In this document: in pieces, positions 16,453-24,893 of the stretch
Numbering within the stretch: the first letter of the stretch is position 1
How the letters are laid out: the number at the start of each line of letters is the position of its first letter
Origin: Streptomyces cavernicola
GTDB taxonomy: Bacteria > Actinomycetota > Actinomycetes > Streptomycetales > Streptomycetaceae
NCBI RefSeq assembly: GCF_029968035.1
Contig: NZ_JASCIQ010000010.1
Span: 62,001-126,000, forward strand
Reading direction: 5' to 3'
DNA: 64,000 nt
Position numbers and translations under genes: made by a program
The notes under the pieces: model-generated
Databases searched by the model: none
What the model was told of the DNA's origin: nothing
Seen by the model: only the letters and a program-made list of their open reading frames with translations

Positions 16453-17697
16453 TCACCAGGAGACCGGCAGCGCCTTGGGGCCGCGGATCAGGCCCCCCGT
16501 CTGCCACTCGATCCGCTCGGGCGGCACCGCGAGCGCGAGTGCCGGGTAGCGGTCGAGCAGGGTGGCGAGGATGATCTCGGACTCCATCCGGGCCAGCATC
16601 GAGCCGACGCAGTGGTGCGGGCCGTTCCCGAACGCCATATGGGCGATGGGCCCCCGGTCGAAGTCGAGCGCGTCGGGGTTCGGGAAGGCCTCGGGGTCGC
16701 GGTTGGCCGCGAGGTACGACGAGTAGACCGCCTCGCCCGCCCGGACCACGACGCCCGCGATCTCGACGTCCTGCGTGGCGATCCGCGGCAGGCCCACTCC
16801 GCTGCGGTGCGGGATGTAGCGCAGCAGCTCGTCGACGGCCTGCGGGATCAGCTCCGGTTCGGCGCGCAGCCGCTGAAGTTGACGCGGATGGGTGAGCAGC
16901 GCGTACACCATGTTGGCGCTGTTGTTGCGTACGGCGTGCGCACCGCTCACGAGGATGGCGGTGGCCAGGGAGATCGCCTCCGGCTCGGTGATCTCGCCGG
17001 CGTCGGCGGCCGCGGCGAGCACGCCTGCCAGGTCGTCGGCCGGCTCCTCGCGCCGCCGGGCGAGCAGGTCGACGACGCACTCGCGGACCGTCATCCTTGC
17101 GTCGCTGCTCCGCTCGGGGGCCGGCCCCGGAGTCATGATCAGGTTCGCCCAGGACGTCATGTCCTTGCGCATGTCCTGGTCCATGCCGAGCAGGTCGGCG
17201 ACGGCCGCGAGCGGGAAGGGGCCGTGCAGGTGCTCCACCAGGTCCGCGGGTGAGCCGTGCCGCTCCATCGCGTCGAGGAGGCCGTCGGCGGTGCGCTGTG
17301 CGGTGGGCCTGAGCTTCTGCATGCTCTTGCCGGTGAACGCCCGCGCCACCACCCGCCGCATGTCGTTCAGGCGGGGCGGGTCGGCGTAGTTGAGGGACGC
17401 CTGCTGGGAGGCGATGGCGTGCGGCGAGGAGCTGGTGACCGTGCGCCCGACCAGCTCCGCGCGGCTGAAGCGCGGGTCGGTCGTCGCCGCCTTGACGTCG
17501 GCGTAGCGCGCCATCAGCCAGGCGCTGCCCTCACCGAACGGCAGCTGTACCCGAGTGGCGCGCCCGTCCTGCAGCCGGGCGTGCAGGAAGGGGTCGAACT
17601 CCAGGCCCTGGAGGTCGTCGAGGCTCCAGCAGTGGACCGTCTCGTCCGAAGCCCGTTCCGTCTCCGGGCCGAGGGGCGCGCGCGGCTCTGACGTCAT
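16453..17697 (-). CDS. Cytochrome P450, CYP158-like (copy 1)
   Basis: This is a 414-residue soluble P450. The heme-thiolate loop is FGNGPHHCVGSM, and the K-helix ExxR is ELLR in DELLRYIPHRSG. The I-helix reads ILVSGAHAVRNNSANM and lacks the usual acid-alcohol (D/E-T) pair used for oxygen protonation; this is also seen in CYP158-type biaryl-coupling enzymes. It is divergent from rppA and upstream of the epsilon-subunit-like gene. A role in oxidative coupling or modification of the type III PKS product is likely. Sequence relatedness to the second P450 (19033-20250) suggests an old duplication. Confidence 0.9.
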   Translation of the reverse strand: MTSEPRAPLGPETERASDETVHCWSLDDLQGLEFDPFLHARLQDGRATRVQLPFGEGSAWLMARYADVKAATTDPRFSRAELVGRTVTSSSPHAIASQQASLNYADPPRLNDMRRVVARAFTGKSMQKLRPTAQRTADGLLDAMERHGSPADLVEHLHGPFPLAAVADLLGMDQDMRKDMTSWANLIMTPGPAPERSSDARMTVRECVVDLLARRREEPADDLAGVLAAAADAGEITEPEAISLATAILVSGAHAVRNNSANMVYALLTHPRQLQRLRAEPELIPQAVDELLRYIPHRSGVGLPRIATQDVEIAGVVVRAGEAVYSSYLAANRDPEAFPNPDALDFDRGPIAHMAFGNGPHHCVGSMLARMESEIILATLLDRYPALALAVPPERIEWQTGGLIRGPKALPVSW

Positions 17698-17921
17698 GCT
17701 TCATCTCCCTGTTGCGTTGTCGGCTTCCTTGTCGCTCCCGGTCTCTCCCGGCGGTCGGTTCCGCGGGACGCGGGCAGCGGCATGCCTTCCCTCTCGTCGC
17801 CCGACCCGCCGCGCGCGCCGTCCAGCGTCACCGGTTTGGCCCCGTCCCCGGGGGATCAGTCCCGCGCGCGCATTCCGCACCGGTCCGTGAGGCTGTGTCC
17901 GAACAGGAAAGGAGAGCCGCC

Positions 17922-18974
17922 GTGGCGACTCTGTGCAGACCAACGGTGTCCGTTCCCGACCATGTGATCACCATGGAGCAGACCCTCGACCTGGCCCGGT
18001 CCGTGCACGCGGACCACCCACAGCTCGACCTGGCCCTGCGACTGATCGAGAACACCGGCGTCGCGAAGCGGCACCTGGTGCGCCCGATCGACGAGATCCT
18101 CAAGCACCCCGGCTTCGAACAGCGCAACGCCGTCTACGAGGTCGAGGCCAAGGCGCGCGTCCCGGAGGTGGTGAAGCAGGCGCTCGCCGACGCGGACCTG
18201 CGCCCGACGGACATCGACCTGATCGTCTACGTGTCCTGCACCGGCTTCATGATGCCGTCGCTGACCGCGTGGATGATCAACACGATGGGGTTCCGCACCG
18301 ACACCCGGCAGTTGCCCATCGCCCAGCTGGGCTGCGCGGCCGGCGGAGCCGCGGTGAACCGTGCGCACGACTTCTGCACGGCGTACCCGGAGGCGAACGC
18401 GCTCATCGTCGCCTGCGAGTTCTGCTCCCTCTGCTACCAGCCGAGCGACCTGGAGGTGGGAAACCTGCTCTCCAACGGCCTGTTCGGCGACGGCGTGGCC
18501 GCGGCGGTGGTCCGTGGCCGCGGCGGCACCGGCATCGAACTGCGCCGCAACGGCTCGTACATCATTCCCCGAACGGAGGAGTGGATCGCATACGAAGTGA
18601 AGGCGACCGGATTCCACTTCCGGCTCGACCGGCGCGTTCCCGGAACCATGGAGCCGCTCGCGCCGGTGCTGAAACAGCTGGCCAGCGCCCACGGATGGGA
18701 CGCCGCCGCCTTGGACTTCTACATCATCCACGCCGGCGGCCCACGGATCCTCGACGACCTCAGCAAGTACCTCGGTGTGGCATCCGAAGCATTCCGCTTC
18801 AGCCGGACCACACTGACCGAGTACGGCAACATCGCGAGCGCCGTCGTCCTGGACGCGTTGCGCCGGCTCTTCGACGAGAACGACACCCGCGACACCGCGC
18901 GAGGCCTCCTGGCGGGGTTCGGTCCGGGCATCACCGCCGAGGTCGCACTGGGCAACTGGAGCACCGGGACGTAA
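17922..18974 (+). CDS. rppA: Type III polyketide synthase, 1,3,6,8-tetrahydroxynaphthalene synthase (RppA)
   Basis: This is a 350-residue chalcone-synthase-fold enzyme that would condense five malonyl-CoA into THN. Numbered from the GTG start it has catalytic Cys138 (QLGCAAGG), His270 (FYIIHAGGP) and Asn303 (YGNIASAV). It also has the RppA-characteristic Tyr224 (EEWIAYEV) and cysteines 106, 168 and 171 described in the S. coelicolor enzyme. Identical numbering to characterised RppA supports the GTG at 17922, which has GGAGA 8 bases upstream. The next gene is a P450, then a cupin, the order expected for flaviolin/biflaviolin pigment loci. Confidence 0.95.
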   Translation: MATLCRPTVSVPDHVITMEQTLDLARSVHADHPQLDLALRLIENTGVAKRHLVRPIDEILKHPGFEQRNAVYEVEAKARVPEVVKQALADADLRPTDIDLIVYVSCTGFMMPSLTAWMINTMGFRTDTRQLPIAQLGCAAGGAAVNRAHDFCTAYPEANALIVACEFCSLCYQPSDLEVGNLLSNGLFGDGVAAAVVRGRGGTGIELRRNGSYIIPRTEEWIAYEVKATGFHFRLDRRVPGTMEPLAPVLKQLASAHGWDAAALDFYIIHAGGPRILDDLSKYLGVASEAFRFSRTTLTEYGNIASAVVLDALRRLFDENDTRDTARGLLAGFGPGITAEVALGNWSTGT

Positions 18975-18976
18975 GG

Positions 18977-19002
18977 CCGCCTGGACGAGCACGCCCAGGC
19001 GG
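18977..19002 (+). promoter_or_regulatory. Hairpin in the rppA-P450 intergenic gap
   Basis: CCGCCTGG and CCAGGCGG form an 8-base stem with a 10-base loop, 2 bases after the rppA stop codon. It could tune downstream expression or stabilise the rppA message. Confidence 0.35.
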
Positions 19003-19032
19003 AGAGACCGCGTCACGGAGGAATCGACAACG

Positions 19033-20250
19033 ATGCTGAGGGACGGCCCCGACACCGCGCAGCCACCCGTCACGCACTGGCCGGCACTGAACCTGGACGG
19101 GGTCGACTTCGACCCCGTCCTCGCCGAGCTGATGCGAGCAGGGCCGGTGACCCGCATCAAGCTCCCCAACGGCAGCGGCTGGGCCTGGCTCGTCTGCCGG
19201 TACGACGACGTGCGGACGGTGACCAACGACCCGCGGTTCAGCCGCAAGCTGGTCGTCGAGCACGACGTCACCCGCCTGGCCCCGCACTTCATCCCCGCCC
19301 CCGGCGCGGTCGGCTTCGAGGACCCGCCCGACCACACCCGGCTGCGTCGCGCCGTCGCCGGGGCCTTCACCGCCGCCGGTGTGGAGCGGCTCCGTACGCG
19401 GGCGCAGAAGATGCTCGACGGCTTCGTCGAGGGGATTCTGCGCGACGGACCGCCGGCCGACCTGACGGAACGGCTGCTCGCGCCGTTCCCGCTCGCCGTC
19501 GTGTGCGAGCTGATGGGCGTCCCGGAGGCCGACCGCGCCCGGGTGCACGAGTGGACCGCCCTGATCCTGTCCTCGGCCCAGGGCGCGCAGCGCAGCGAGC
19601 AGGCCAAGCAGGACATGCTGGCCTACCTCGGCGCCCGCCTGCGGGAGGGGCGCGGGACGGACGGCGACACGGTCATCGGGCTGCTCGTGGAAGCCGTCGA
19701 AGCCGGCGAGGTCACCGAGGAGGAGGCCACCGGGCTCGCGCTGCTCATCCAGATCGGCGGCGAGGCGGTCACCAACAACGTCGGCAACATGGTCTACATC
19801 CTGCTCACCCGTCCCGACCTCCTCGAACGGCTGCGCAGCACCCCGGAGTTGAGGCCCTCCGCGCTCAACGAACTCCTTCGCTACATCCCGCACCGCAACG
19901 CCGTCGGGCTCTCCCGGATCGCCCTGGAGGACGTCACGATCGCCGGCCAGCTCATCCGCGCGGGCGAAGCGGTCTACGTCTCCTACCTGGCCGCCAACCG
20001 CGACGCGGACGTCTTCCCCGAGCCCGACGAGCTACGGCTCGACCGCAGCCCCAACCCGCACGTCTCCTTCGGGTACGGCCCGCACTACTGCCCCGGAGCC
20101 GTGCTCGCCCGCCTGGAGTCCGAACTGCTCATGGACGCGCTGCTCGACCGGTTCCCCGACCTGCGGTTCAGCGTCTCCACGGACGAGTTGCGCTGGCGTC
20201 CCGGTGCGCTCATCCGGGGGCCCGAAGGTCTCCCGGTGACCTGGTCATGA
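19033..20250 (+). CDS. Cytochrome P450, CYP158A-like biaryl-coupling type (copy 2)
   Basis: This is a 405-residue P450 directly downstream of rppA. The heme loop is FGYGPHYCPGAV, the ExxR is ELLR in NELLRYIPHRNA, and the I-helix IQIGGEAVTNNVGNM lacks the canonical D/E-T pair, as in CYP158A2, which couples two flaviolin molecules. Together with THN synthase and the cupin this predicts dimeric or trimeric flaviolin pigments. ATG 19033 follows GGAGGAA. The cupin start overlaps its stop codon by ATGA, indicating translational coupling. Confidence 0.92.
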   Translation: MLRDGPDTAQPPVTHWPALNLDGVDFDPVLAELMRAGPVTRIKLPNGSGWAWLVCRYDDVRTVTNDPRFSRKLVVEHDVTRLAPHFIPAPGAVGFEDPPDHTRLRRAVAGAFTAAGVERLRTRAQKMLDGFVEGILRDGPPADLTERLLAPFPLAVVCELMGVPEADRARVHEWTALILSSAQGAQRSEQAKQDMLAYLGARLREGRGTDGDTVIGLLVEAVEAGEVTEEEATGLALLIQIGGEAVTNNVGNMVYILLTRPDLLERLRSTPELRPSALNELLRYIPHRNAVGLSRIALEDVTIAGQLIRAGEAVYVSYLAANRDADVFPEPDELRLDRSPNPHVSFGYGPHYCPGAVLARLESELLMDALLDRFPDLRFSVSTDELRWRPGALIRGPEGLPVTWS

Positions 20251-20783
20251 CCGCGCACCTCGCCCGCTCGGGACTGCTCGTGCCGCCCGGCAAGGGGCGG
20301 ACCCTGGTCACCCCGGCCCAGCAGGTCACGTTCAAGGTCACCGGGGAGCACTCCCGGGTCACCTCCAGCTTCGAGGTCGTCGTACCGCCCGGCTTCGACG
20401 TCGGGGCCCATCTGCACACCCGCAGCGAGGAGCTCTTCTACGTCCTCGAGGGCGAGCTCGACGTGATGGCGTTCGAGCCCCGCGTCCGCAGCGGCGACGA
20501 CTGGCGGCAGTGGCAGGCGCTCGACGGCCGCCGGGTCGTCCGTGCGACGCCGGGGACCGTGATCGTGGTGCCGCCGGGCTGCCCGCACGCCTTCGCCAAT
20601 CCGACGGGCGAACCGGCCAGGATGTTCTTCCAGGCCTCACCGCCACCGGACCACGAGCGGTACTTCGAGGAGCTCCTCACCCTGCTCGACGCCGGTACGG
20701 CACCGGACACCGAGGCGATCCAGGAGCTGCGGGCCCGCTACGACATCGAGCAGCTCACGCCGCTCCGCCACGACCTGACCTGA
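20247..20783 (+). CDS. Cupin-domain quinone-forming monooxygenase-like protein (MomA type)
   Basis: This is a 178-residue single-domain cupin. Motif 1 (GAHLHTRSEELFYVLEGEL) supplies two His and a Glu, and motif 2 (PPGCPHAFANPTGEP) supplies the third His, giving a complete metal site. In S. coelicolor an rppA-P450-cupin operon encodes MomA, which oxidises THN to flaviolin; position and motifs here fit that role, although assignment is by context. It overlaps the P450 stop by ATGA. It could alternatively be an unrelated dioxygenase-type cupin. Confidence 0.85.
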   Translation: MTAHLARSGLLVPPGKGRTLVTPAQQVTFKVTGEHSRVTSSFEVVVPPGFDVGAHLHTRSEELFYVLEGELDVMAFEPRVRSGDDWRQWQALDGRRVVRATPGTVIVVPPGCPHAFANPTGEPARMFFQASPPPDHERYFEELLTLLDAGTAPDTEAIQELRARYDIEQLTPLRHDLT

Positions 20784-20827
20784 CCTGACCGCCGACTCGG
20801 CTTCGCTCTCTGCCAGTTCGACGCTCA

Positions 20828-20903
20828 GTCGTCCCTTCGTTCAGCCGTTCCTTCGTTCAGCCACTCCTTCGTTCAGCCACTCCTTCGTTCGGCCCTTTCG
20901 CAG
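20828..20903. repeat. Short tandem repeat, about 16 bp, four imperfect copies
   Basis: Copies of CCTTCGTTCAGCCACT, the outer ones diverged (CCCTTCGTTCAGCCGT first, CCTTCGTTCGGCCCTT last), lie between the cupin and the secreted RTX-like gene. The sequence is less GC-rich than its surroundings and may form part of a promoter region or a replication-slippage product. Confidence 0.6.
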
Positions 20904-20953
20904 TTCCCCATTTCCGCAGTTACCCCATTCCGCCCTCATGCTCGGGAGATCTC

Positions 20954-21751
20954 ATGCTGTGCACTCGGCGCACGCTTCGTACCGCCCTGCGTGTCCTGCC
21001 CGCCTCGGCGCTCGTCCTGGCCTCCGTGGCCATGGCTCCGGCCACCGCCGCCGAATCCCTGCCCGCCCACTGGTGCACCGTCAACGGGGAGGAGGCCCCT
21101 CCCGGTGAGCGGGTGGAGGGAACGCCGGGCCCCGACACGATCATGTGCGAGGGCGACGTGCAGAACGCCATCGTCTGGGGCGGCGGCGGCGCGGACAACA
21201 TCCGGGTCAAGGGCCTGGTCGTCGACTCGTCGATCCTCGGCGGCGAGGGCGACGACCGGATCCAGGTCAACAACCTCTTCCCCCGCAACGCCGACTCGAT
21301 GGTCCGTGGCGGGGCGGACGACGACACCATCATCACCGCGGTCGTGGTGGGCACGGCCGAGCACGGCGCCACCGTCCACGGCGACCACGGCGACGACGAG
21401 ATCACCACGGGCACCGTGCAGGGTCAGCCCGGCACGTACCAGCGCGGCGGCGGCCAGGTGTTCGGCAACGACGGCGACGACGTGATCCGCACCAGCTCGG
21501 TCGACCTCGGCGGCCGGGTCGTCGGCGGCAGCGAGAACGACGTCATCGAGCCCAAGTCGCTGGGCGTCGAGTCCTCCGGGACCGTCCAGGGCGGGCCGGG
21601 CAACGACGTGGTCCAGGCGCCGGGCGGCGGGACCCTGACCATCGGCCCCGGCTGGGCGCAGGTCGACGGCGGTCCGGGAACCGACACGTGCAATGTGGAG
21701 CACGCCTCGACGGGCGACCGGATCCGCAGCTCAGTCGCGGGCTGCCCCTGA
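20954..21751 (+). CDS. Secreted RTX-like calcium-binding repeat protein
   Basis: This is a 265-residue protein with an N-terminal signal peptide (about residues 1-32, ending near ATAAES) and about eight glycine-aspartate nonapeptide-like turns (GGGGADNIRV, GGEGDDRIQV, GGADDDTI, GDDEITTG, GNDGDDVIRT, GGSENDVIEP, GGPGNDVVQA, GGPGTDTCNV). These form a beta-roll that binds calcium in RTX proteins. Four cysteines, two near each end of the mature protein, may staple the fold. No catalytic domain is present. Its 3' end overlaps the convergent MFS gene by 21 bases. Confidence 0.82.
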   Translation: MLCTRRTLRTALRVLPASALVLASVAMAPATAAESLPAHWCTVNGEEAPPGERVEGTPGPDTIMCEGDVQNAIVWGGGGADNIRVKGLVVDSSILGGEGDDRIQVNNLFPRNADSMVRGGADDDTIITAVVVGTAEHGATVHGDHGDDEITTGTVQGQPGTYQRGGGQVFGNDGDDVIRTSSVDLGGRVVGGSENDVIEPKSLGVESSGTVQGGPGNDVVQAPGGGTLTIGPGWAQVDGGPGTDTCNVEHASTGDRIRSSVAGCP

Positions 21752-23251
21752 CGGACGGCGGCCCCGGTGGGCGCCGTGGGTGCGCTCCACGGGCAGGCCG
21801 CCGGGCAGCATGAGAAAGGTCAGGACGGCCCCGGCGACGAAGATTCCCGCCGCTGCCGTGAAGACCGTGTGATAGCTCTCCAGGGCGGCCCGCGCCACGA
21901 CATCCGGCGTGGGCCGCCTGCCTGCCAGATGCGCGGCCGCGGAGCCCGCGGCGAGGGTGCTCATCAGCGCCGTGCCGACCGAACCGCCGGTCTGCCGCAT
22001 GGCGTTGACCGTGGCCGAGCCGACGCCGGCGTCGCGTGGGTCGACGCCCGCGGTGCCGAGGTTCATCGCGGCCGCCGTGATCAGGCCCATGCCGAGGCCG
22101 GTGGCGACCTGGCCCGGCACGATGTCCACGACGTACGGGCTGTCCGGTGAGAGGCCGGTCAGCCACGCCATGCCGGCCGCCGCGAGCAGCATGCCGCCGC
22201 TGACCCGCGCACGCGCGCCGAGCCTGCGGAACAGGCCCGTACCGCTGCCGATCGCGCTGAGCATGACGCAGCAGGACATCGGCATGAAGGCGAGCCCGGT
22301 CCTGGCGGGACCGTAGCCGCGGCTGTGCTGCAGGTAGTACGCGAGGAACAGGAAGACCCCGAACATGCCGAGGCCGGTGATGAACACGGCCACGAGAGCC
22401 GTCCCGCGGACCCGGTCGAGGACGATGCGCAGCGGCAGCAGCGGGTTGCGGGCCCGGCTCTGCCACCGCACGAAGCCGGCGAGCAGTACGGCGCCGGAGG
22501 CGAGGAAGCCCCAACTGCCGGGCGACGACCAGCCGTTGACGCCGGCCTGCGCGAGGCCGTAGACCACGCAGAAGAGTCCGGACGAGGCCAGGGCGGCGCC
22601 GGGCAGATCGAGTCGGGGCGGGGCGGTGGGCCGTTGCCGCCGGAGCAGCAGCGCACCTCCGGTGACGGCGACCGCGGCGAAGAGGACGTTGACGTAGAGC
22701 GTCGAACGCCAGCTCAGGTGCTCGGTGAGCAGGCCGCCCAGGAGCAGGCCCACCGCGCCGCCCGACGCGGCGAGGGCCCCGAACACGCCGAAGGCCTTGC
22801 CGCGTTCGGGGCCGACGAAGGTCGTGGTGAGCAGGGCAAGGGCGGCGGGTGCGAGCAGGGCGGCGCACACGCCCTGCAGGGCGCGGGCCGTGACCAGCAT
22901 CTCGAAGCCGGTCGCGGCGCCGCCGAGCGCGGAGGCCGCGGCGAAGCCGATGTGGCCGATGAGAAAGGCGCGCCGGCGCCCGCACAGGTCGGCCACCCGC
23001 CCGCCGAGCAGCAGCAGCGTGCCGAAGGCCATGGCGTACGAGGTGACCACCCACTGGCGGCGGCTGTCGGAGAAGGCGAGGTCGGCCTGGGCGGAGGGCA
23101 GGGCGATGTTCACGATGGTGGCGTCGAGGACGACCATGAGCTGGGTGAGGCCGATGACCGCGAGGATCTTCCAGCGGCGCGGGTCGGGCGGCGCTGCGGT
23201 CTCGTGCTGCCCGCGGCCGGTGCGGGTTCCGCCCGTGGGCTCCGTTGCCAT
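21731..23251 (-). CDS. MFS transporter, DHA2 (EmrB/QacA, 14-TM) family
   Basis: This is a 506-residue drug:proton antiporter-type exporter with about 14 TM helices. Signatures are MVVLDATIVNIALPSAQADL (motif D1), GGRVADLCGRRRAFL (motif A) and a helix 5 region GGAVGLLLGGLLTEHLSW (motif C-like). It sits at the right edge of the THN locus and could export its pigment or confer resistance, but this is inference; it may equally be independent. No dedicated TetR regulator lies beside it. Confidence 0.9.
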   Translation of the reverse strand: MATEPTGGTRTGRGQHETAAPPDPRRWKILAVIGLTQLMVVLDATIVNIALPSAQADLAFSDSRRQWVVTSYAMAFGTLLLLGGRVADLCGRRRAFLIGHIGFAAASALGGAATGFEMLVTARALQGVCAALLAPAALALLTTTFVGPERGKAFGVFGALAASGGAVGLLLGGLLTEHLSWRSTLYVNVLFAAVAVTGGALLLRRQRPTAPPRLDLPGAALASSGLFCVVYGLAQAGVNGWSSPGSWGFLASGAVLLAGFVRWQSRARNPLLPLRIVLDRVRGTALVAVFITGLGMFGVFLFLAYYLQHSRGYGPARTGLAFMPMSCCVMLSAIGSGTGLFRRLGARARVSGGMLLAAAGMAWLTGLSPDSPYVVDIVPGQVATGLGMGLITAAAMNLGTAGVDPRDAGVGSATVNAMRQTGGSVGTALMSTLAAGSAAAHLAGRRPTPDVVARAALESYHTVFTAAAGIFVAGAVLTFLMLPGGLPVERTHGAHRGRRPSGAARD

Positions 23252-23373
23252 GCCGACTCCGTGAGGTGCGCGGGATCCTGCCTGAGCCCATCTGACCTGC
23301 TGCGGGGGCGGTGCGCATCCGGAGGAACCCCGGCATGCGGAACCCCGGCTTGCGGAGGAACCCCGGCAGGCAA

Positions 23374-23399
23374 AGAGCCCCCGCCGGGGCGGGGGCTCT
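23374..23399 (-). terminator. Strong hairpin terminator, AGAGCCCCCGC stem
   Basis: An 11-base perfect stem (AGAGCCCCCGC with GCGGGGGCTCT) closes a 4-base loop just downstream of the thiamine-binding protein gene. Three GGAACCCCGGC direct repeats lie between it and the MFS start. Confidence 0.75.
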
Positions 23400-23420
23400 C
23401 GGGGCGCTTCGCAGGGGCCG

Positions 23421-23714
23421 CTAGTCGGCGAGGTGGCGCTCCACCGTGTCGACCTTGGAGGTCATGCCGTCCGTCACGCCGGGGCGGATGTCGGCCTTGA
23501 GGACGACGGAGACGCGCGGGGCGCGGGCCTCGACGGCGGCGACGGCGCGCTTCACGACGTCCATCACCTCGTCCCATTCGCCCTCGATCGAGGTGAACAT
23601 CGCGTCCGTACGGTTCGGCAGGCCGGACTCGCGGACGACGCGGACGGCGTCGGCGACGTACTCCCCCACGTCCTCACCGACGCCGAGCGGGGTCACCGAG
23701 AAGGCGACGATCAT
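23421..23714 (-). CDS. MTH1187 family thiamine-binding protein
   Basis: This is a 97-residue ferredoxin-like-fold protein with the family hallmarks [20 protein letters not shown], the [16 protein letters not shown] strand-helix and [12 protein letters not shown]. Members bind thiamine in several structures, so it probably buffers or senses thiamine, but its role in Streptomyces is undefined. It begins within the stop codon of the upstream DUF3817 gene (ATGA), so the two are coexpressed. A strong hairpin terminator follows. Confidence 0.88.
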   Translation of the reverse strand: MIVAFSVTPLGVGEDVGEYVADAVRVVRESGLPNRTDAMFTSIEGEWDEVMDVVKRAVAAVEARAPRVSVVLKADIRPGVTDGMTSKVDTVERHLAD

Positions 23715-24055
23715 GCGGTGACCGTGCCTTCCTGGCGGGCGCGGGAGGCGATCACGGCGGCCTCGGCCTCGCGCTTCAGCTTCTTCTCGGCGAAGAAGCC
23801 GCCGGTGGGCAGCACGGAGAGAACGAAGTAGAGCGCGGCCCGCTTGACGTCCCACTTGGTGCGGTTCCAGGCGTCCAGCCAGAACAGCACGTAGAGGACG
23901 AACAGGATGCCGTGGATCGCGCCCATCACCGGCACCGCGTTGAAGTCCGTGGTGCGCTTGAGCACCGAGCAGACGAGCAGCAGCAGGAACGAGATGGCCT
24001 CCGGCGCGGAGACCAGGCGCAGGCGGCGGAGGGCGGAGGCGGTCTTGAGTTCCAC
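23711..24055 (-). CDS. DUF3817 family membrane protein (copy 2)
   Basis: This is a 114-residue membrane protein with the same pattern as the copy at 8760-9098: [57 protein letters not shown] and a charged tail. It uses a GTG start (23... to 24055) preceded by GAAGGTG. It is translationally coupled to the thiamine-binding protein. The two DUF3817 genes bracket the MarR/MFS, GH6/GT2 and THN genes. Function unknown. Confidence 0.85.
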   Translation of the reverse strand: MELKTASALRRLRLVSAPEAISFLLLLVCSVLKRTTDFNAVPVMGAIHGILFVLYVLFWLDAWNRTKWDVKRAALYFVLSVLPTGGFFAEKKLKREAEAAVIASRARQEGTVTA

Positions 24056-24254
24056 GGGTCACCTTCGTCGGGGGGCGAATGCGGTAGGGGGCTCGCTTGC
24101 GCCGATCTTCTTGTGAAAGCACGCACAAGCTCGCTCCATTGTGGCAGCTGTCTTTGCCGACTCTTTATCAGGGTCGGGTTTCAGGGTCGGCTCAGGGACG
24201 GGTCAGGGTCGAAGGCCCTGTTCGTCCGGCGTACGCGCCGACTAACGTCGAGCC

Positions 24255-24893
24255 GTGGCTCAGTTCCGACTGCAAGGCAGCAAGGTGCTCGCCGTCTCCA
24301 TGACGGGCGACGCCGTGAAGGCGAAGAACGGCTCGATGGTCGCGTACGACGGCCAGATGGCGTTCAAGAAGATGTCCGGCGGCGGCGACGGCATCCGCGG
24401 GATGGTGACGCGGCGCCTCACCGGCGAGCAGATGACCGTGATGGAGGTGAAGGGGCACGGCACCTGCTTCTTCGCCGACCGCGCGAGCGAGATCAACCTG
24501 GTCCAGCTGCAGAACGACACGTTGTACGTGGAGTCGAGCAACGTGCTGTGCACCGACGGCGGGCTGCGCACCGGCACCAGCTTCACCGGTCTGCGCGGCG
24601 CCTCGCAGGGCAACGGCCTGTTCACGACGACGATCGAGGGCACGGGGCAGGCGGCAATCATGTCGGACGGCCCCGCGGTGGTGCTCCGGGTGTCGCCGCA
24701 GTACCCGCTGAGCGTCGACCCGGGGGCGTACATCGCGCATCAGGGGAACGTGAGCCAGAGCTTCCAGTCCGGCGTGAACTTCCGCACGCTCATCGGCGAG
24801 GGCTCCGGGGAGTCCTTCCAGATCCGCTTCGAGGGCGACGGCCTGGTGTACGTCCAGCCCAGCGAGCGGAACACGATCGGCGGGGAGGTCTGA
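24255..24893 (+). CDS. AIM24 family protein (1 of 3)
   Basis: This is a 212-residue beta-rich protein of the AIM24/TerD-unrelated double-stranded beta-helix family (formerly DUF124). Family features are KNGSMVAYDGQMAFKK, the Gly-rich loop that follows, GHGTCFFAD and VDPGAYIAHQGNV. The role in bacteria is unknown; AIM24 in yeast is mitochondrial. The GTG start at 24255 lacks a clear ribosome binding site, and a TAACGT hexamer lies 6 bases before it, so the message may be leaderless. The stop overlaps the start of the next AIM24 gene. Confidence 0.85.
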   Translation: MAQFRLQGSKVLAVSMTGDAVKAKNGSMVAYDGQMAFKKMSGGGDGIRGMVTRRLTGEQMTVMEVKGHGTCFFADRASEINLVQLQNDTLYVESSNVLCTDGGLRTGTSFTGLRGASQGNGLFTTTIEGTGQAAIMSDGPAVVLRVSPQYPLSVDPGAYIAHQGNVSQSFQSGVNFRTLIGEGSGESFQIRFEGDGLVYVQPSERNTIGGEV

